A stretch of DNA of 64,000 bases from UBA1258 sp963643225 (lineage in GTDB: Bacteria; Bacillota; Clostridia; Lachnospirales; Lachnospiraceae): positions 1 to 64,000 of the forward strand of contig CAVIIX010000010.1 in the NCBI GenBank assembly GCA_963643225.1, given 5' to 3'. The notes beneath the pieces are model-generated. The model saw only the letters and a program-made list of their open reading frames with translations, did not search any database and was not told the DNA's origin. The position numbers were made by a program, and so were the translations under genes. The first letter of the stretch is position 1; each line of letters begins with the position of its first letter. Below are positions 43,293-52,923 of the stretch, in pieces.

Positions 43293-44942
43293 ATGATGGC
43301 GGGCTTTTCTTTATCGTTTTTGACTGATAATATCAGCAGGACTGATAATGTAAATGCAATAAACAACACTCAGGAAGCAAATACACAGGCGCTTCTTGAG
43401 CTTTTAGACGGCCTTTCTAATCATGACACAATTATAGCTACTATTATTTCCCAGACAGAAGAAGCGATTACACTAAGAGCCGAAGGCAATGTGCTTATCA
43501 ATGCTGCAAAGGACAACACCACAGGCCTTAAAAACGGCGACAAAATATTATTTGAAGTCAATAAATCTTTAAATTCAAATGTAACCTTAAGACCTTTAAA
43601 TCTAAATACAAATACTCAGAATACGGCAGTTTCTGCCCTTAAATCGGCAGGCTTACCTGTCAATCAAAAATCCGTTGAGCTTACTATCCGGAATATGGAA
43701 TACGGAAACCCGGTAGATAAAAATGCTCTGACTTTGTCCTATAAGGATTTGCTTGAATTTCCCAAAGTCCCTGTTAAATACATAGTTGACCTGCAAAAAA
43801 TGGGTATTGAGGTTAATTTTTCCAATTTAACCCAGTATGAAAATTATTTAAACACTGAAAATCTTATTTCAGAAAGCTTAAAGGAAATCGTTAATGCTTT
43901 TTTTGAGGATTTTTCCGAAGGCTTTTTTAGTACTGATTCTTTTGCAAAAGAAAATGCTTTTGACTCGTTAATTAATTTAGTTAGGGAATTTGGAGAAACT
44001 TCAGATAATGCCTTAATAAATAAAAACATAAATTTATTAAAGACTGCAATATCAGATAAAGCTGATAGTGAAGCCGTTAATATAAATAAAAAGCCTTTTT
44101 CCTTTGATTTAGGAACTGATGCTTTCAAGGCCCTTGAAAAAGAACTTAATTTAAAACCCGGATTTTTTGAAAATCCGGTTGAAAATTTTGATAATCCAAA
44201 TTCAGAAAATCTGAATTTAGAAAATCTGAATTCTAAAAATCTTAATTTGGAAAATCCAAATTTAAAAAAAGCTGTTTCTTTTGACAAAGAATACATAAAT
44301 ACACTTGTTAAAAACATTTTAAAGGAAGGAATTTTAAGAAGCTTTAGCCTTGAATTAAATGAAAAGACCTTAAAAGATAAAAGCAATTTAAAATCTGAAG
44401 TTGAGGATTTATATAATAAGCTTTTTGACAATACTGACAGATTAATAAATATAGTTAAGAAAAACGTTAATTCTGAAAAATCAGTGGCATTAAATCATCG
44501 GGTGCAAAGCTTAAGTCAGAACCTTGACTTTATGAAGGCCTTAAATAATTTTGTGTCTTATGTGCAGATTCCTTTTAAAAACGGAGACTCTGAAAACACA
44601 GGAGAATTATACGTTTATAAAAACAAAAAAAATATAACCCTAAAGGATTCTGAAATAAGCGCCTTTATTCATCTTGATTTAAAAAATTTAGGGCCTACGG
44701 ATGTGTATGTCAAATTAAACGACAATCGTGTCACTACGAACTTTACTTTGGCAGATGAAGCCTGTATAGATTTAGTGCAGTCAAATATCGGCTTTTTAAC
44801 AAAGCGTCTTAGGGATAAAGGCTATAGCGTCGAAACCGAATTTAAAATTAAGGACAGCGATTTGTCCTCGATAGAAAAGATGCTAAAGGACAACACGGTA
44901 AAAGTAAACGTATCAAAGACATCCTTTGATGCAAGGATTTAA
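43293..44942 (+). CDS. FliK-like flagellar hook-length control protein
   Basis: A 549-residue Asn/Lys/Leu-rich protein. The last 100 residues (GELYVYK, then HLDLKNLGPTDVYVKL and GYSVETEF) resemble the Flg_hook domain of FliK, the hook-length ruler that switches export specificity. The long central region is low-complexity and includes a five-copy 15-base tandem repeat at 44193-44267. It is paired with the FlhB-like gene that follows, as expected if the two interact. The flagellar gene set is not otherwise present in the window. ATG 43293 or 43296 may start; AAAGGGG precedes. Confidence 0.7.
   Translation: MMAGFSLSFLTDNISRTDNVNAINNTQEANTQALLELLDGLSNHDTIIATIISQTEEAITLRAEGNVLINAAKDNTTGLKNGDKILFEVNKSLNSNVTLRPLNLNTNTQNTAVSALKSAGLPVNQKSVELTIRNMEYGNPVDKNALTLSYKDLLEFPKVPVKYIVDLQKMGIEVNFSNLTQYENYLNTENLISESLKEIVNAFFEDFSEGFFSTDSFAKENAFDSLINLVREFGETSDNALINKNINLLKTAISDKADSEAVNINKKPFSFDLGTDAFKALEKELNLKPGFFENPVENFDNPNSENLNLENLNSKNLNLENPNLKKAVSFDKEYINTLVKNILKEGILRSFSLELNEKTLKDKSNLKSEVEDLYNKLFDNTDRLINIVKKNVNSEKSVALNHRVQSLSQNLDFMKALNNFVSYVQIPFKNGDSENTGELYVYKNKKNITLKDSEISAFIHLDLKNLGPTDVYVKLNDNRVTTNFTLADEACIDLVQSNIGFLTKRLRDKGYSVETEFKIKDSDLSSIEKMLKDNTVKVNVSKTSFDARI
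44193..44267 (+). repeat. Five 15-bp tandem repeats in the FliK-like gene
   Basis: Five successive 15-base units starting AATCCAA or AATCT(G/T)A, without gaps, encode pentapeptides Asn-(Pro/Leu)-Asn-(Ser/Leu)-(Glu/Lys). The frame is kept, so copy-number change would alter only linker length. Confidence 0.9.
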
Positions 44943-44944
44943 TT

Positions 44945-45226
44945 ATGGATAAAGAGAAAACAAGAAAACAGGCCATTGCGCTTGAATATGAGCCAGAGGA
45001 AATAGCCCCTAAGGTAATAGCTTCAGGTAAAGGGCATTTAGCAGAAAAGATTATTGAAGAAGCATCAAAAGAAAATATTCCGATACATGAAGATGCAGAG
45101 CTTGCAAAGACCTTATCAAAGCTTGAAATAGGAGATGCAATTCCACCTGAGCTTTATGAGATTGTAGCTGAAATTTTAGTATTTGTGGATGCTATGGATA
45201 AAATAAAAGAGAAGATGGGCACTTAA
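44945..45226 (+). CDS. FlhB-like C-terminal-domain protein (FlhX/EscU type)
   Basis: A 93-residue protein resembling the cytoplasmic domain of FlhB (ALEYEPEEIAPKVIASGKG, then IPIHEDAELA), but with no membrane part and without the NPTH cleavage motif. Such stand-alone domains are found beside FliK-like genes in Clostridia and can take part in export switching. It starts three bases after the FliK-like stop and abuts yraN. Confidence 0.88.
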   Translation: MDKEKTRKQAIALEYEPEEIAPKVIASGKGHLAEKIIEEASKENIPIHEDAELAKTLSKLEIGDAIPPELYEIVAEILVFVDAMDKIKEKMGT

Positions 45227-45570
45227 TGGATAAACGAAAATTAGGCGGCGACAAAGAGGATATTGCTGAATGTTTTTTGAACCAAAACGGTGTGAAGGTG
45301 CTTTTCAGAAATTATTATACAAAGCACGGAGAAATAGATATTATTGGCATGGACCAAGAATATCTGGTATTTTTTGAGGTTAAATACCGTAGGAACAATT
45401 TATACGGAAATCCCTTAGAGGCTGTCGGTAAAAATAAAATCAAAAATATAATAAAGGCTTCAAGGATATTTTTGTATCTTGAACATTACCCTGAAAACAC
45501 ACTGATACGATTTGACTGTATCGGGATTTTAAATAATCAGGTTGAATGGGTTAAAAATGCTTTCCCTTAA
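45226..45570 (+). CDS. YraN family endonuclease-like protein (UPF0102)
   Basis: A 114-residue nuclease-fold protein with the GEIDIIG and VFFEVKYR residues of the restriction-endonuclease-like core. Usually encoded after rnhB. Start overlaps the previous stop by one base (TAATG). Biological role is unestablished. Confidence 0.92.
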   Translation: MDKRKLGGDKEDIAECFLNQNGVKVLFRNYYTKHGEIDIIGMDQEYLVFFEVKYRRNNLYGNPLEAVGKNKIKNIIKASRIFLYLEHYPENTLIRFDCIGILNNQVEWVKNAFP

Positions 45571-45644
45571 TTAAAGAATCTTTAATAATTTAAAAGGGAG
45601 GCTTTAATAAATAGTTGGTAATCTGATTATTGGAGGACTTGATT

Positions 45645-46337
45645 ATGGCTAATATTTTAGTATGTGATGATGACAGAGAAATAGTTGACGCAATAGAAAT
45701 TTATTTGCTTCAGGAAGGCTTTAATGTATTTAAGGCTTATGATGGTATCGAAGCTATTGAAGCTTTAAAGAAAAACGATATCCAGCTTCTTATTATTGAC
45801 GTTATGATGCCACGTCTTGATGGTATTCATGCAGTTTTAAAAATTAGAGAGACTTCCAGCATCCCGATTATTATCTTATCTGCCAAGACTGAAGATCCTG
45901 ACAAGATTTTAGGCTTAAATGTAGGTGCAGACGATTATCTTCCCAAGCCCTTTAATCCCTTGGAGCTTGTTGCAAGAGTAAAATCCCAGCTAAGAAGATA
46001 TACAAAGCTTGGTAATATTCCGGCAGAATCCAAGGCGATTTTTTCTGTAGGCGGTCTTGTTATGAATGATGATACAAAGGAAGTTACGGTTGACGATGAG
46101 CCTGTTAAGCTTACTCCCATTGAATATAATATTTTACTTTTGCTTGTTAAAAATCAGGGAAGAGTATTTTCAATCGATCAGATTTATGAAAAAATCTGGA
46201 ACGAGCAGGCAATCGGTGCCGACAATACCGTTGCGGTACATATAAGACATATAAGAGAAAAAATAGAGATTAATCCTCGTGAACCCCGTTATTTAAAGGT
46301 GGTATGGGGTGTAGGCTATAAAGTCGACAAAATGTAA
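45645..46337 (+). CDS. OmpR/PhoB-family response regulator
   Basis: A 230-residue two-domain regulator. Receiver: acidic DDD near residues 8-10, phospho-acceptor Asp in IIDVMMP and Lys in PKPF. The C-terminal winged-helix DNA-binding domain ends RYLKVVWGVGYK, typical of the OmpR class. GGAGG at 45632-45636 selects ATG 45645; an in-frame TTG at 45630 overlaps that site. The kinase gene follows ten bases later. Confidence 0.93.
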   Translation: MANILVCDDDREIVDAIEIYLLQEGFNVFKAYDGIEAIEALKKNDIQLLIIDVMMPRLDGIHAVLKIRETSSIPIIILSAKTEDPDKILGLNVGADDYLPKPFNPLELVARVKSQLRRYTKLGNIPAESKAIFSVGGLVMNDDTKEVTVDDEPVKLTPIEYNILLLLVKNQGRVFSIDQIYEKIWNEQAIGADNTVAVHIRHIREKIEINPREPRYLKVVWGVGYKVDKM

Positions 46338-46347
46338 CGGAGACTAA

Positions 46348-48873
46348 ATGACTAATACCAGTAAAAGGTTAGCTAAAAAGCATACTTTAACTAAAGAAGA
46401 GAAACCTAAAAAAATTAATTACAATTCAAAGAAGTATATACTAACAGGCTTACAGGCTTTGCTTGGAGCCTTAATCGGTGTATGCTTTTTTGTTTATCAT
46501 GCTTCAAGCCAGATTATATACATCGATACTCATGAAGAAACCGAAGCTGCGCCTTCCTTTTATGAAATAAGCAAGGACTATTTTGAATCCTTTGTATATA
46601 CTGAAAACTTAAATTCATCTGTTTCTTCGATTCTAAGATATGTAGCTATAAGCGAACAGCTTGAAGATAAAGGCTCCTATAATGAAAACAAGCTTATTGA
46701 CGTGGGAAAATATGCTAACCGTCACAACAGTGCCGAATATGACGGGCCTACAGTTAAATATTATCTTGATGATTTGATTAAATGGGGGCAGAAGGCGGCA
46801 GGAGAAGGCTACAGCTTTACTACCTATGAAATGCTCAATGCAAAGAACTATTGCGATTTCTTCGGCATTGATTATATAAGCTATTCCATGAGCGATGCCT
46901 TTGTTGATGATGAAGCAATAGTTGCTTCTTTTGAATGCCTTAAAAATCTTTATTTAACGGCTGATAATAAAAAGCTTGAAGAATGTGTTGACAATCCTGA
47001 GGATTACATTGAGCTTGTAAGCTGTGTTAAAAGTGCTGCAAGCGATCTTTATTCAAATTACGTTGAATACCTTGAATTTAACGAGCAGTTTAGTGAAAAA
47101 AACACTAATTTGCGATTTGCCGTTTCTTTATCTACAGACGGCATCAGAACGGTTTATACCAACGATTCACACATTTACAGAGGTATAAGCGAAACAAAGC
47201 TTGATGAAATTTTTAAAGGGTATGGTGAGTATATTTATTGCTGTCCCGGCACCTTGAGCTACAATACAAATACACCAGTTTTATATGACACAATCAAGAC
47301 TCTTGCCCTTGATGTATATTCAAGCTCCTTTTCCGATGATACAAAAATCTGGATTTCTCTTGATACCTCGTTCCCTGTAGAGGATGCATATTCCTTAAAC
47401 AAAAAAGCCGTTGAAAACACTAAGAAGATTATTCCCTTTATTGTTTCTTTTGGCGCTGCCGCAATGATTGGCTTTATTGCGATTTTTGTATATGCCATTA
47501 ATTCAGAGATGAAAAGAAAAAATACCGATATTAATAACGAGCATATAAGCTCCTTTGACAGGCTTCCGATTGAGATTACGACACTTTTATTTATCCTTTT
47601 AATTATTATTTTGTACCTTGTGGAAAGCTATTTAATCAGAGGGCTTGATACAGGCATATTTGAAAGTGCATATAAAGCCGGTATCCCTGTAGCGGTTATT
47701 ATATTTATTGATATTTTTGTTGCTCTTTTATTTTTGTATTCTTTTATAAGACGTATTATTTACAGAAACATTTTCGAAGGCAGCATTTATTCTCTTATTT
47801 CTCCCAGGCTTTCTTTTATCACAAGTGGTATAAAGAAATGGGCTGACAGAATTTACGATAACGCAGGCGTTGCAATCCGCACCTGGGTGACCTATATATT
47901 GTTTTTATTATTTAATGTTTTCTGGGCTATGGTGCTTTTCTTTGGCAATAAACCAATTTTAGCTTTTGTTATTTTATTTATTTTTGACGCGGCAACAGGG
48001 GTTGCAATATTTAACAGAAACTACGAAAGAAAACGTGTCATTGACGGTATCAGACAGATTACGGACGGAGATTATGACTATAAGCTTGACAATATTAAAA
48101 TGCACGGAGACAACAGAGAGCTTGCAGCCGCCGTTAACGACATAGGGCTTGGCTTATCAAAGGCTGTTGAAATTTCCACAAAGGATGAAAAGCTTAAGGC
48201 AGACCTTATTACAAATGTATCTCATGATATCAAAACGCCATTAACCAGCATTATAAATTACGTGGATTTACTTAAACGCGTTGATATCAAGGATGAGAAT
48301 GCAAAAAAATACATAAAAATATTAGATGAAAAAACCGACAGACTAAAACAGCTTACCTTCGACCTGGTTGAAGCTTCAAAAATATCATCAGGCAACATTT
48401 CTATTGATTTAATAAAAATAGACTTTGTGGAATTCATAAAGCAGGTTATAGGTGAATTTGAAGATAAATTCGAAGAAAAAAGCCTTGAGCTGGTAGTTAA
48501 TACACCTAAAAATCCGGTGCTTATCATGGCAGACCCAAGGCACATGTTCAGAGTTGTTGAAAACCTTTTAAATAACGTATGTAAATATGCATTAACAAAC
48601 ACAAGGGTTTATCTGGATCTTGTGGTCAACAAAGAAGACGACAAAGAGGAGATGGTTTTAGCAATTAAAAACATCTCAAACCAGCAGCTAAACATTCCTG
48701 CAGAAGAGCTTACTGAAAGATTTATAAGAGGAGATGTTTCCCGCAACACTGAAGGCTCAGGTCTTGGACTCTCTATTGCAAAAAATCTTACAAAAGCCCA
48801 AAATGGTGTATTTGAAATATATCTTGACGGTGATTTATTTAAAGTAACATTAACCTTTGAGTTAGTTAAATAA
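46348..48873 (+). CDS. Membrane sensor histidine kinase (partner of the OmpR-type regulator)
   Basis: An 841-residue kinase. One helix (about residues 32-50), a roughly 300-residue extracytoplasmic sensor region with no recognised fold, then a bundle of six or so helices, HAMP-like linker, HisKA with NVSHDIKTPLTS and HATPase with LLNNVCKYA and EGSGLGLSIA. It probably phosphorylates the regulator encoded just upstream. The multi-helix stretch between sensor and catalytic core is longer than in most kinases. CGGAG precedes the ATG. Confidence 0.92.
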   Translation: MTNTSKRLAKKHTLTKEEKPKKINYNSKKYILTGLQALLGALIGVCFFVYHASSQIIYIDTHEETEAAPSFYEISKDYFESFVYTENLNSSVSSILRYVAISEQLEDKGSYNENKLIDVGKYANRHNSAEYDGPTVKYYLDDLIKWGQKAAGEGYSFTTYEMLNAKNYCDFFGIDYISYSMSDAFVDDEAIVASFECLKNLYLTADNKKLEECVDNPEDYIELVSCVKSAASDLYSNYVEYLEFNEQFSEKNTNLRFAVSLSTDGIRTVYTNDSHIYRGISETKLDEIFKGYGEYIYCCPGTLSYNTNTPVLYDTIKTLALDVYSSSFSDDTKIWISLDTSFPVEDAYSLNKKAVENTKKIIPFIVSFGAAAMIGFIAIFVYAINSEMKRKNTDINNEHISSFDRLPIEITTLLFILLIIILYLVESYLIRGLDTGIFESAYKAGIPVAVIIFIDIFVALLFLYSFIRRIIYRNIFEGSIYSLISPRLSFITSGIKKWADRIYDNAGVAIRTWVTYILFLLFNVFWAMVLFFGNKPILAFVILFIFDAATGVAIFNRNYERKRVIDGIRQITDGDYDYKLDNIKMHGDNRELAAAVNDIGLGLSKAVEISTKDEKLKADLITNVSHDIKTPLTSIINYVDLLKRVDIKDENAKKYIKILDEKTDRLKQLTFDLVEASKISSGNISIDLIKIDFVEFIKQVIGEFEDKFEEKSLELVVNTPKNPVLIMADPRHMFRVVENLLNNVCKYALTNTRVYLDLVVNKEDDKEEMVLAIKNISNQQLNIPAEELTERFIRGDVSRNTEGSGLGLSIAKNLTKAQNGVFEIYLDGDLFKVTLTFELVK

Positions 48874-48911
48874 ATAATAATAGATTTGAATATTTTGGGC
48901 GTTAATGCGAT

Positions 48912-50111
48912 TTATTGTATTGAATCCAGGCTAAACTTCTGGCGTTCGTTGTATTTGCCGATGACCTCACGAATCTTTTCAGTGGGTGTGACAACATTTG
49001 CAATGGAAATATCGTGATTCATGAAGTCGATAATCTGTGCAATGAATTTGCTTACGTCTGCCTCCAGATAATAGGGCTTTGTTTTAATCTCTGGATGGGT
49101 GTAGATAAGGTTGGTAGTGATAATCTTATCAAAGACACACTGTTCAAAGGCTTTGTCAAAAGCGTCAAGACCGTTTGTAAACTGACCGAAGGTAGCTAAA
49201 ATAAAGATTCGTTTTGCGTTTTTTGATTTTAGCTGTCTGGCGGTATCAAGCATACTTTCGCCGGAGGAAATAATGTCGTCTACGATTATAACGTCCTTAC
49301 CGTCAATATCATCACCTAAAAATTCGTGAGCAACAATGGGGTTTTTACCGTTTTCAAGCCTTGTGTAGTCACGGCGTTTGTAGAACATTCCGGCATCTAC
49401 ACCAAGTACGCCTGCAAAATAAACGGCTCTGTCTAAAGCACCTTCATCAGGGGAGATGACTACCGTGTGGTCTTTATCGATAATCATGTCTTCCTCACCC
49501 TCAAGCATGGTTTTTAAAAACTGGTAATAGGCTGAGAAATTATCAAAGCCTCCTAAGGGGGATGCATTCTGAACTCTTGGGTCGTGGGCATCAAAGGTAA
49601 TAATATTATCAACACCTGTGTTATATAATTCTTCTAAAGCACAGGCACAGTCTAAGGATTCACGACCTGACTTTTTGTGCTGTCTGCCTTCATAGAGATA
49701 GGGCATTATGACGTTTATTCTTTTTGCCTTACCGGTAGCTGCCTGGATGATACGCTTTAAATCCTGGTAGTGGTCGTCGGGGGACATGTGATTTAAATAA
49801 CCATTCATTTTGTAGGTGATGGATGAGTTACATACATCTACCAATATAAAAAGATCCTTACCTCTTACAGATTCATGGAAGATTCCTTTAGCTTCACCGG
49901 TGCCAAATCTTGGACATTCTGCATTGATTAAATAATCTGGTTCCATGTATCCATGAAACGCAAGATCCTTCTTAAGACCTGTGTTAAGATTTTTTCTAAA
50001 TTCCACCAGATAACTGTTTACTGAATTACCAAGCTTTTTGGCAGATTCAAGGGCACATATTTTAAGAGGAGCAACGGGAAGTACGTTTTCCAATACTCTT
50101 AAATTGGGCAT
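48912..50111 (-). CDS. prs: Ribose-phosphate pyrophosphokinase
   Basis: A 399-residue PRPP synthase, longer than the classical 315-residue enzyme by an N-terminal part (about residues 1-80). It feeds nucleotide, His, Trp and NAD synthesis. Motifs: TFDAHDPR in the flexible loop region and the PRPP loop VDDIISSGES. AAGGAA lies just before ATG at 50111; an upstream GTG at 50156 is unlikely. It is alone on the minus strand, convergent with the kinase gene. Confidence 0.9.
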   Translation of the reverse strand: MPNLRVLENVLPVAPLKICALESAKKLGNSVNSYLVEFRKNLNTGLKKDLAFHGYMEPDYLINAECPRFGTGEAKGIFHESVRGKDLFILVDVCNSSITYKMNGYLNHMSPDDHYQDLKRIIQAATGKAKRINVIMPYLYEGRQHKKSGRESLDCACALEELYNTGVDNIITFDAHDPRVQNASPLGGFDNFSAYYQFLKTMLEGEEDMIIDKDHTVVISPDEGALDRAVYFAGVLGVDAGMFYKRRDYTRLENGKNPIVAHEFLGDDIDGKDVIIVDDIISSGESMLDTARQLKSKNAKRIFILATFGQFTNGLDAFDKAFEQCVFDKIITTNLIYTHPEIKTKPYYLEADVSKFIAQIIDFMNHDISIANVVTPTEKIREVIGKYNERQKFSLDSIQ

Positions 50112-50182
50112 ATTGGATTCCTTTCTTTTATAAATTTTCTTTTGCCATATATTCACTTCCTAATAAAATTAACCTTTTTGTA

Positions 50183-50211
50183 GTGACACGTCAAGGGATT
50201 TCGTTTAAAAT
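50183..50211 (+). promoter_or_regulatory. Promoter of the DUF512-der-plsY-gpsA operon
   Basis: GTGACA (five of six to TTGACA), 17 bases, TAAAAT (50206-50211), with the ATG 28 bases on. Directly beside it on the other strand CGTCAA (50189-50194) reads TTGACG, a likely -35 for prs, so two -35 boxes abut back to back. Confidence 0.6.
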
Positions 50212-50238
50212 GACAATGTATGTTTAGAGGTGAACAAA

Positions 50239-51573
50239 ATGGGAAATAATGAAAGCCATATTATTGTAAATGTTATAAAAAACTCACCTGCCGACCGTGC
50301 GGGCATTAAAAAAGGAGATATTTTATTAAGCATAGATCAAAAGGAAGTTAAGGATATTTTTGACTACCGTTTTATGATTTTAGAAGCTTCTTTAGAAGTT
50401 AAAGTAGCAAGAAATGAATTTTATGAAGTGTTTAAAATAAAAAAAGAGGAAGATGAAGATTTGGGCCTTGAATTTGCCTCAGGGCTTTTGGATTCCTACA
50501 GAAGATGTAAAAATAACTGTATTTTCTGTTTTATCGACCAGATGCCTAAGGGAATGCGTGAGACTTTATATTTTAAGGATGATGATTCAAGGCTTTCGTT
50601 TTTACAGGGTAATTACGTGACCCTTACAAATTTATCTGATGAGGATGTAGACAGAATTATTAAATATAAGATGGAGCCTGTTAACATTTCCTTCCAGACT
50701 ACAAATCCTGAATTAAGATGTAAAATGCTTAATAACAGGTTTGCCGGAGCTGCTCTTAAAATTGCCGATAGATTTAATGAGGCAGGCATCAAAATGAACG
50801 GCCAGATTGTGCTGTGTAAGGGTGTTAACGATAAGGATGAATTAAAACGCTCTATTGAAGATTTAATGAAATATTTGCCTAATCTTGAAAGCGTTTCCGT
50901 TGTGCCTGTAGGCTTAACCAAATACAGAGAAGGCTTATATCCTCTGGAAGCCTTTAATAAAGAGGATGCAATAGAAGTAATTGATTTAATTGAAGAATAT
51001 CAGAAGAAGGCTTTTTCTGAATATGGTCTTCATTTTATACACGCTTCTGATGAATGGTATATTTTGGCAGGCCGAAAAATGCCCCCTGAAGAAAATTACG
51101 ACGGCTATTTACAGCTTGAAAACGGCGTCGGTATGATACGTTCCTTAGAAAACGAATTTAATGAAGCCTTTGAAGCCTTACGTATTAAGGGTATAAAGAA
51201 AAGATTTTTAAGGCATTACGAGGCTACCCTGGCAACCGGATTTTTGGCTTATCCCTATATTAAAAAATTTGCGGATAAGGTAATGGCTGAATATCCGAAG
51301 GTTAAGCTTGATGTAGTGCCTATAAGGAATGATTTCTTTGGAGAAAAAATAACTGTTTCGGGTCTTCTTACAGGGCAGGATATTATTAATCAGTTAAAGG
51401 AAAGAGGAGTTTGTAAGAACCTTCTTTTGCCGCAAAATGTCTTAAAGGCAGATGAAGCAATTTTCCTTGATGATGTTAAATTATCAGAGCTTGAAGACAC
51501 TTTACAAGTTAAAGCAAAAGTTTTAAAATCAGACGGTCGCAGTATGTTTTTATCAATGCTTGGTAAAAACTAA
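50239..51573 (+). CDS. DUF512 protein: PDZ-like domain plus radical-SAM-like core
   Basis: A 444-residue protein. Residues 5-65 look PDZ-like (SPADRAGIKKGDILLSI). A cysteine cluster CKNNCIFCFIDQ (about residues 90-101) matches the C-x3-C-x2-C iron-sulfur motif of radical-SAM enzymes, and the C-terminal half is the DUF512 domain. It is conserved next to der in Clostridia; no reaction is established. ATG 50239 is favoured by AGAGGTG; the GTG at 50230 is part of this site. Placement before der fits a ribosome-linked role, but this is inference. Confidence 0.85.
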   Translation: MGNNESHIIVNVIKNSPADRAGIKKGDILLSIDQKEVKDIFDYRFMILEASLEVKVARNEFYEVFKIKKEEDEDLGLEFASGLLDSYRRCKNNCIFCFIDQMPKGMRETLYFKDDDSRLSFLQGNYVTLTNLSDEDVDRIIKYKMEPVNISFQTTNPELRCKMLNNRFAGAALKIADRFNEAGIKMNGQIVLCKGVNDKDELKRSIEDLMKYLPNLESVSVVPVGLTKYREGLYPLEAFNKEDAIEVIDLIEEYQKKAFSEYGLHFIHASDEWYILAGRKMPPEENYDGYLQLENGVGMIRSLENEFNEAFEALRIKGIKKRFLRHYEATLATGFLAYPYIKKFADKVMAEYPKVKLDVVPIRNDFFGEKITVSGLLTGQDIINQLKERGVCKNLLLPQNVLKADEAIFLDDVKLSELEDTLQVKAKVLKSDGRSMFLSMLGKN

Positions 51574-51588
51574 TAGGAGATTTATTAA

Positions 51589-52923
51589 ATGGACAAAAAA
51601 AGAAAGCCGATAGTGGCAGTTGTAGGCAGACCTAACGTAGGTAAATCCACATTTTTCAATGCCCTTGCAGGTGAGAAAATTTCCATAGTAAAAGATACTC
51701 CGGGTATCACACGAGACAGAATTTATGTAGACGTAAACTGGCTTAATTACAGCTTTACCCTGGTAGATACAGGCGGCATAGAGCCGGATTCTTGTGATGT
51801 AATTTTAAAACAGATGAGAGAACAGGCAGAGCTTGCCATTGAGACGGCCGACGTTATTTTATTTATGACCGATGTAAAGCAGGGCTTACAGGACGCAGAC
51901 AGTAAGGTTGCTGATATGCTTAGGCGCTCTAGAAAGCCGGTTTTGCTGGTGGTAAATAAGGTAGACGATTTTAATAAATATATGCCTGATGTATATGAAT
52001 TTTATAATCTTGGAATTGGGGATCCCTACCCTGTATCAAGCGCCAATATGCTTGGCTTTGGCGATTTACTTGATGAGGTGGTTAAATATTTTCCGGATTT
52101 AGAGGGTGATGAGGAAGACGATGAAAGAATTAGGGTAGCGGTTATCGGTAAGCCTAACGTTGGTAAGAGCTCTTTAATTAATGCAATTTTAGGTGAAAAC
52201 AGACTCATCGTTTCAGACATTGCAGGCACCACCCGTGATGCGGTTGACACTGATGTTGTCTATAACGACAAGGAATACGTATTTATTGATACTGCAGGGG
52301 TCAGAAGAAAATCCAAAATCCATGAGGATTTGGAACATTACATGATAGTACGAACCCTGAGCGCTGTTGAGAGGGCCGATGTTGTTCTTTTGTTAATCGA
52401 TGCGGTTGAAGGCGTTACAGAACAGGATGCAAAGATTGCAGGTATCGCAAGCGATAAGGGAAAGGCCGTTATCGTATGTGTCAATAAATGGGATGCCAAG
52501 GAAAAGGATGATAAGACTATTTATAAAGTAACCGAAGAGGTTAAGAATGTATTGTCCTTTATGCAGTATGCAGAAATTGTATTTATTTCTGCAAAAACAG
52601 GGCAGAGAATTTCAAAAATGTTTGAAGCAATTGATGCGGTTTATGAAAATTATTGTATGAGAATCGGTACCGGTGTATTAAATGAAATTTTGGTACGTGC
52701 CGTTTCCATGCAGCAGCCTCCGACAGATAAGGGGAAGCGACTTAAACTGTTTTATATTACACAGGTATCTGTTAAACCGCCTACCTTTGTAATATTTGTA
52801 AACGACAAGGAAATGATGCATTTTTCCTACACCAGATATATAGAGAATCAGATTCGTGATACTTTCGGATTTAAGGGTACACCTTTACACTTTATTATCC
52901 GTGAAAGAAAGGATGATCAGTAA
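51589..52923 (+). CDS. der: Ribosome assembly GTPase Der (EngA)
   Basis: A 444-residue protein with two GTPase domains in tandem (GRPNVGKST near residue 13 and GKPNVGKSS near residue 187) and a C-terminal KH-like domain. Needed for 50S maturation. AGGAG precedes the ATG; its TAA overlaps the plsY ATG (TAATG). Confidence 0.97.
   Translation: MDKKRKPIVAVVGRPNVGKSTFFNALAGEKISIVKDTPGITRDRIYVDVNWLNYSFTLVDTGGIEPDSCDVILKQMREQAELAIETADVILFMTDVKQGLQDADSKVADMLRRSRKPVLLVVNKVDDFNKYMPDVYEFYNLGIGDPYPVSSANMLGFGDLLDEVVKYFPDLEGDEEDDERIRVAVIGKPNVGKSSLINAILGENRLIVSDIAGTTRDAVDTDVVYNDKEYVFIDTAGVRRKSKIHEDLEHYMIVRTLSAVERADVVLLLIDAVEGVTEQDAKIAGIASDKGKAVIVCVNKWDAKEKDDKTIYKVTEEVKNVLSFMQYAEIVFISAKTGQRISKMFEAIDAVYENYCMRIGTGVLNEILVRAVSMQQPPTDKGKRLKLFYITQVSVKPPTFVIFVNDKEMMHFSYTRYIENQIRDTFGFKGTPLHFIIRERKDDQ

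Noticed and set aside
43844..44431. 195-codon open frame on the minus strand, rich in Phe, Ser and Lys
   Set aside because: It is the antisense shadow of the low-complexity FliK-like gene, with no ribosome site and no family resemblance.
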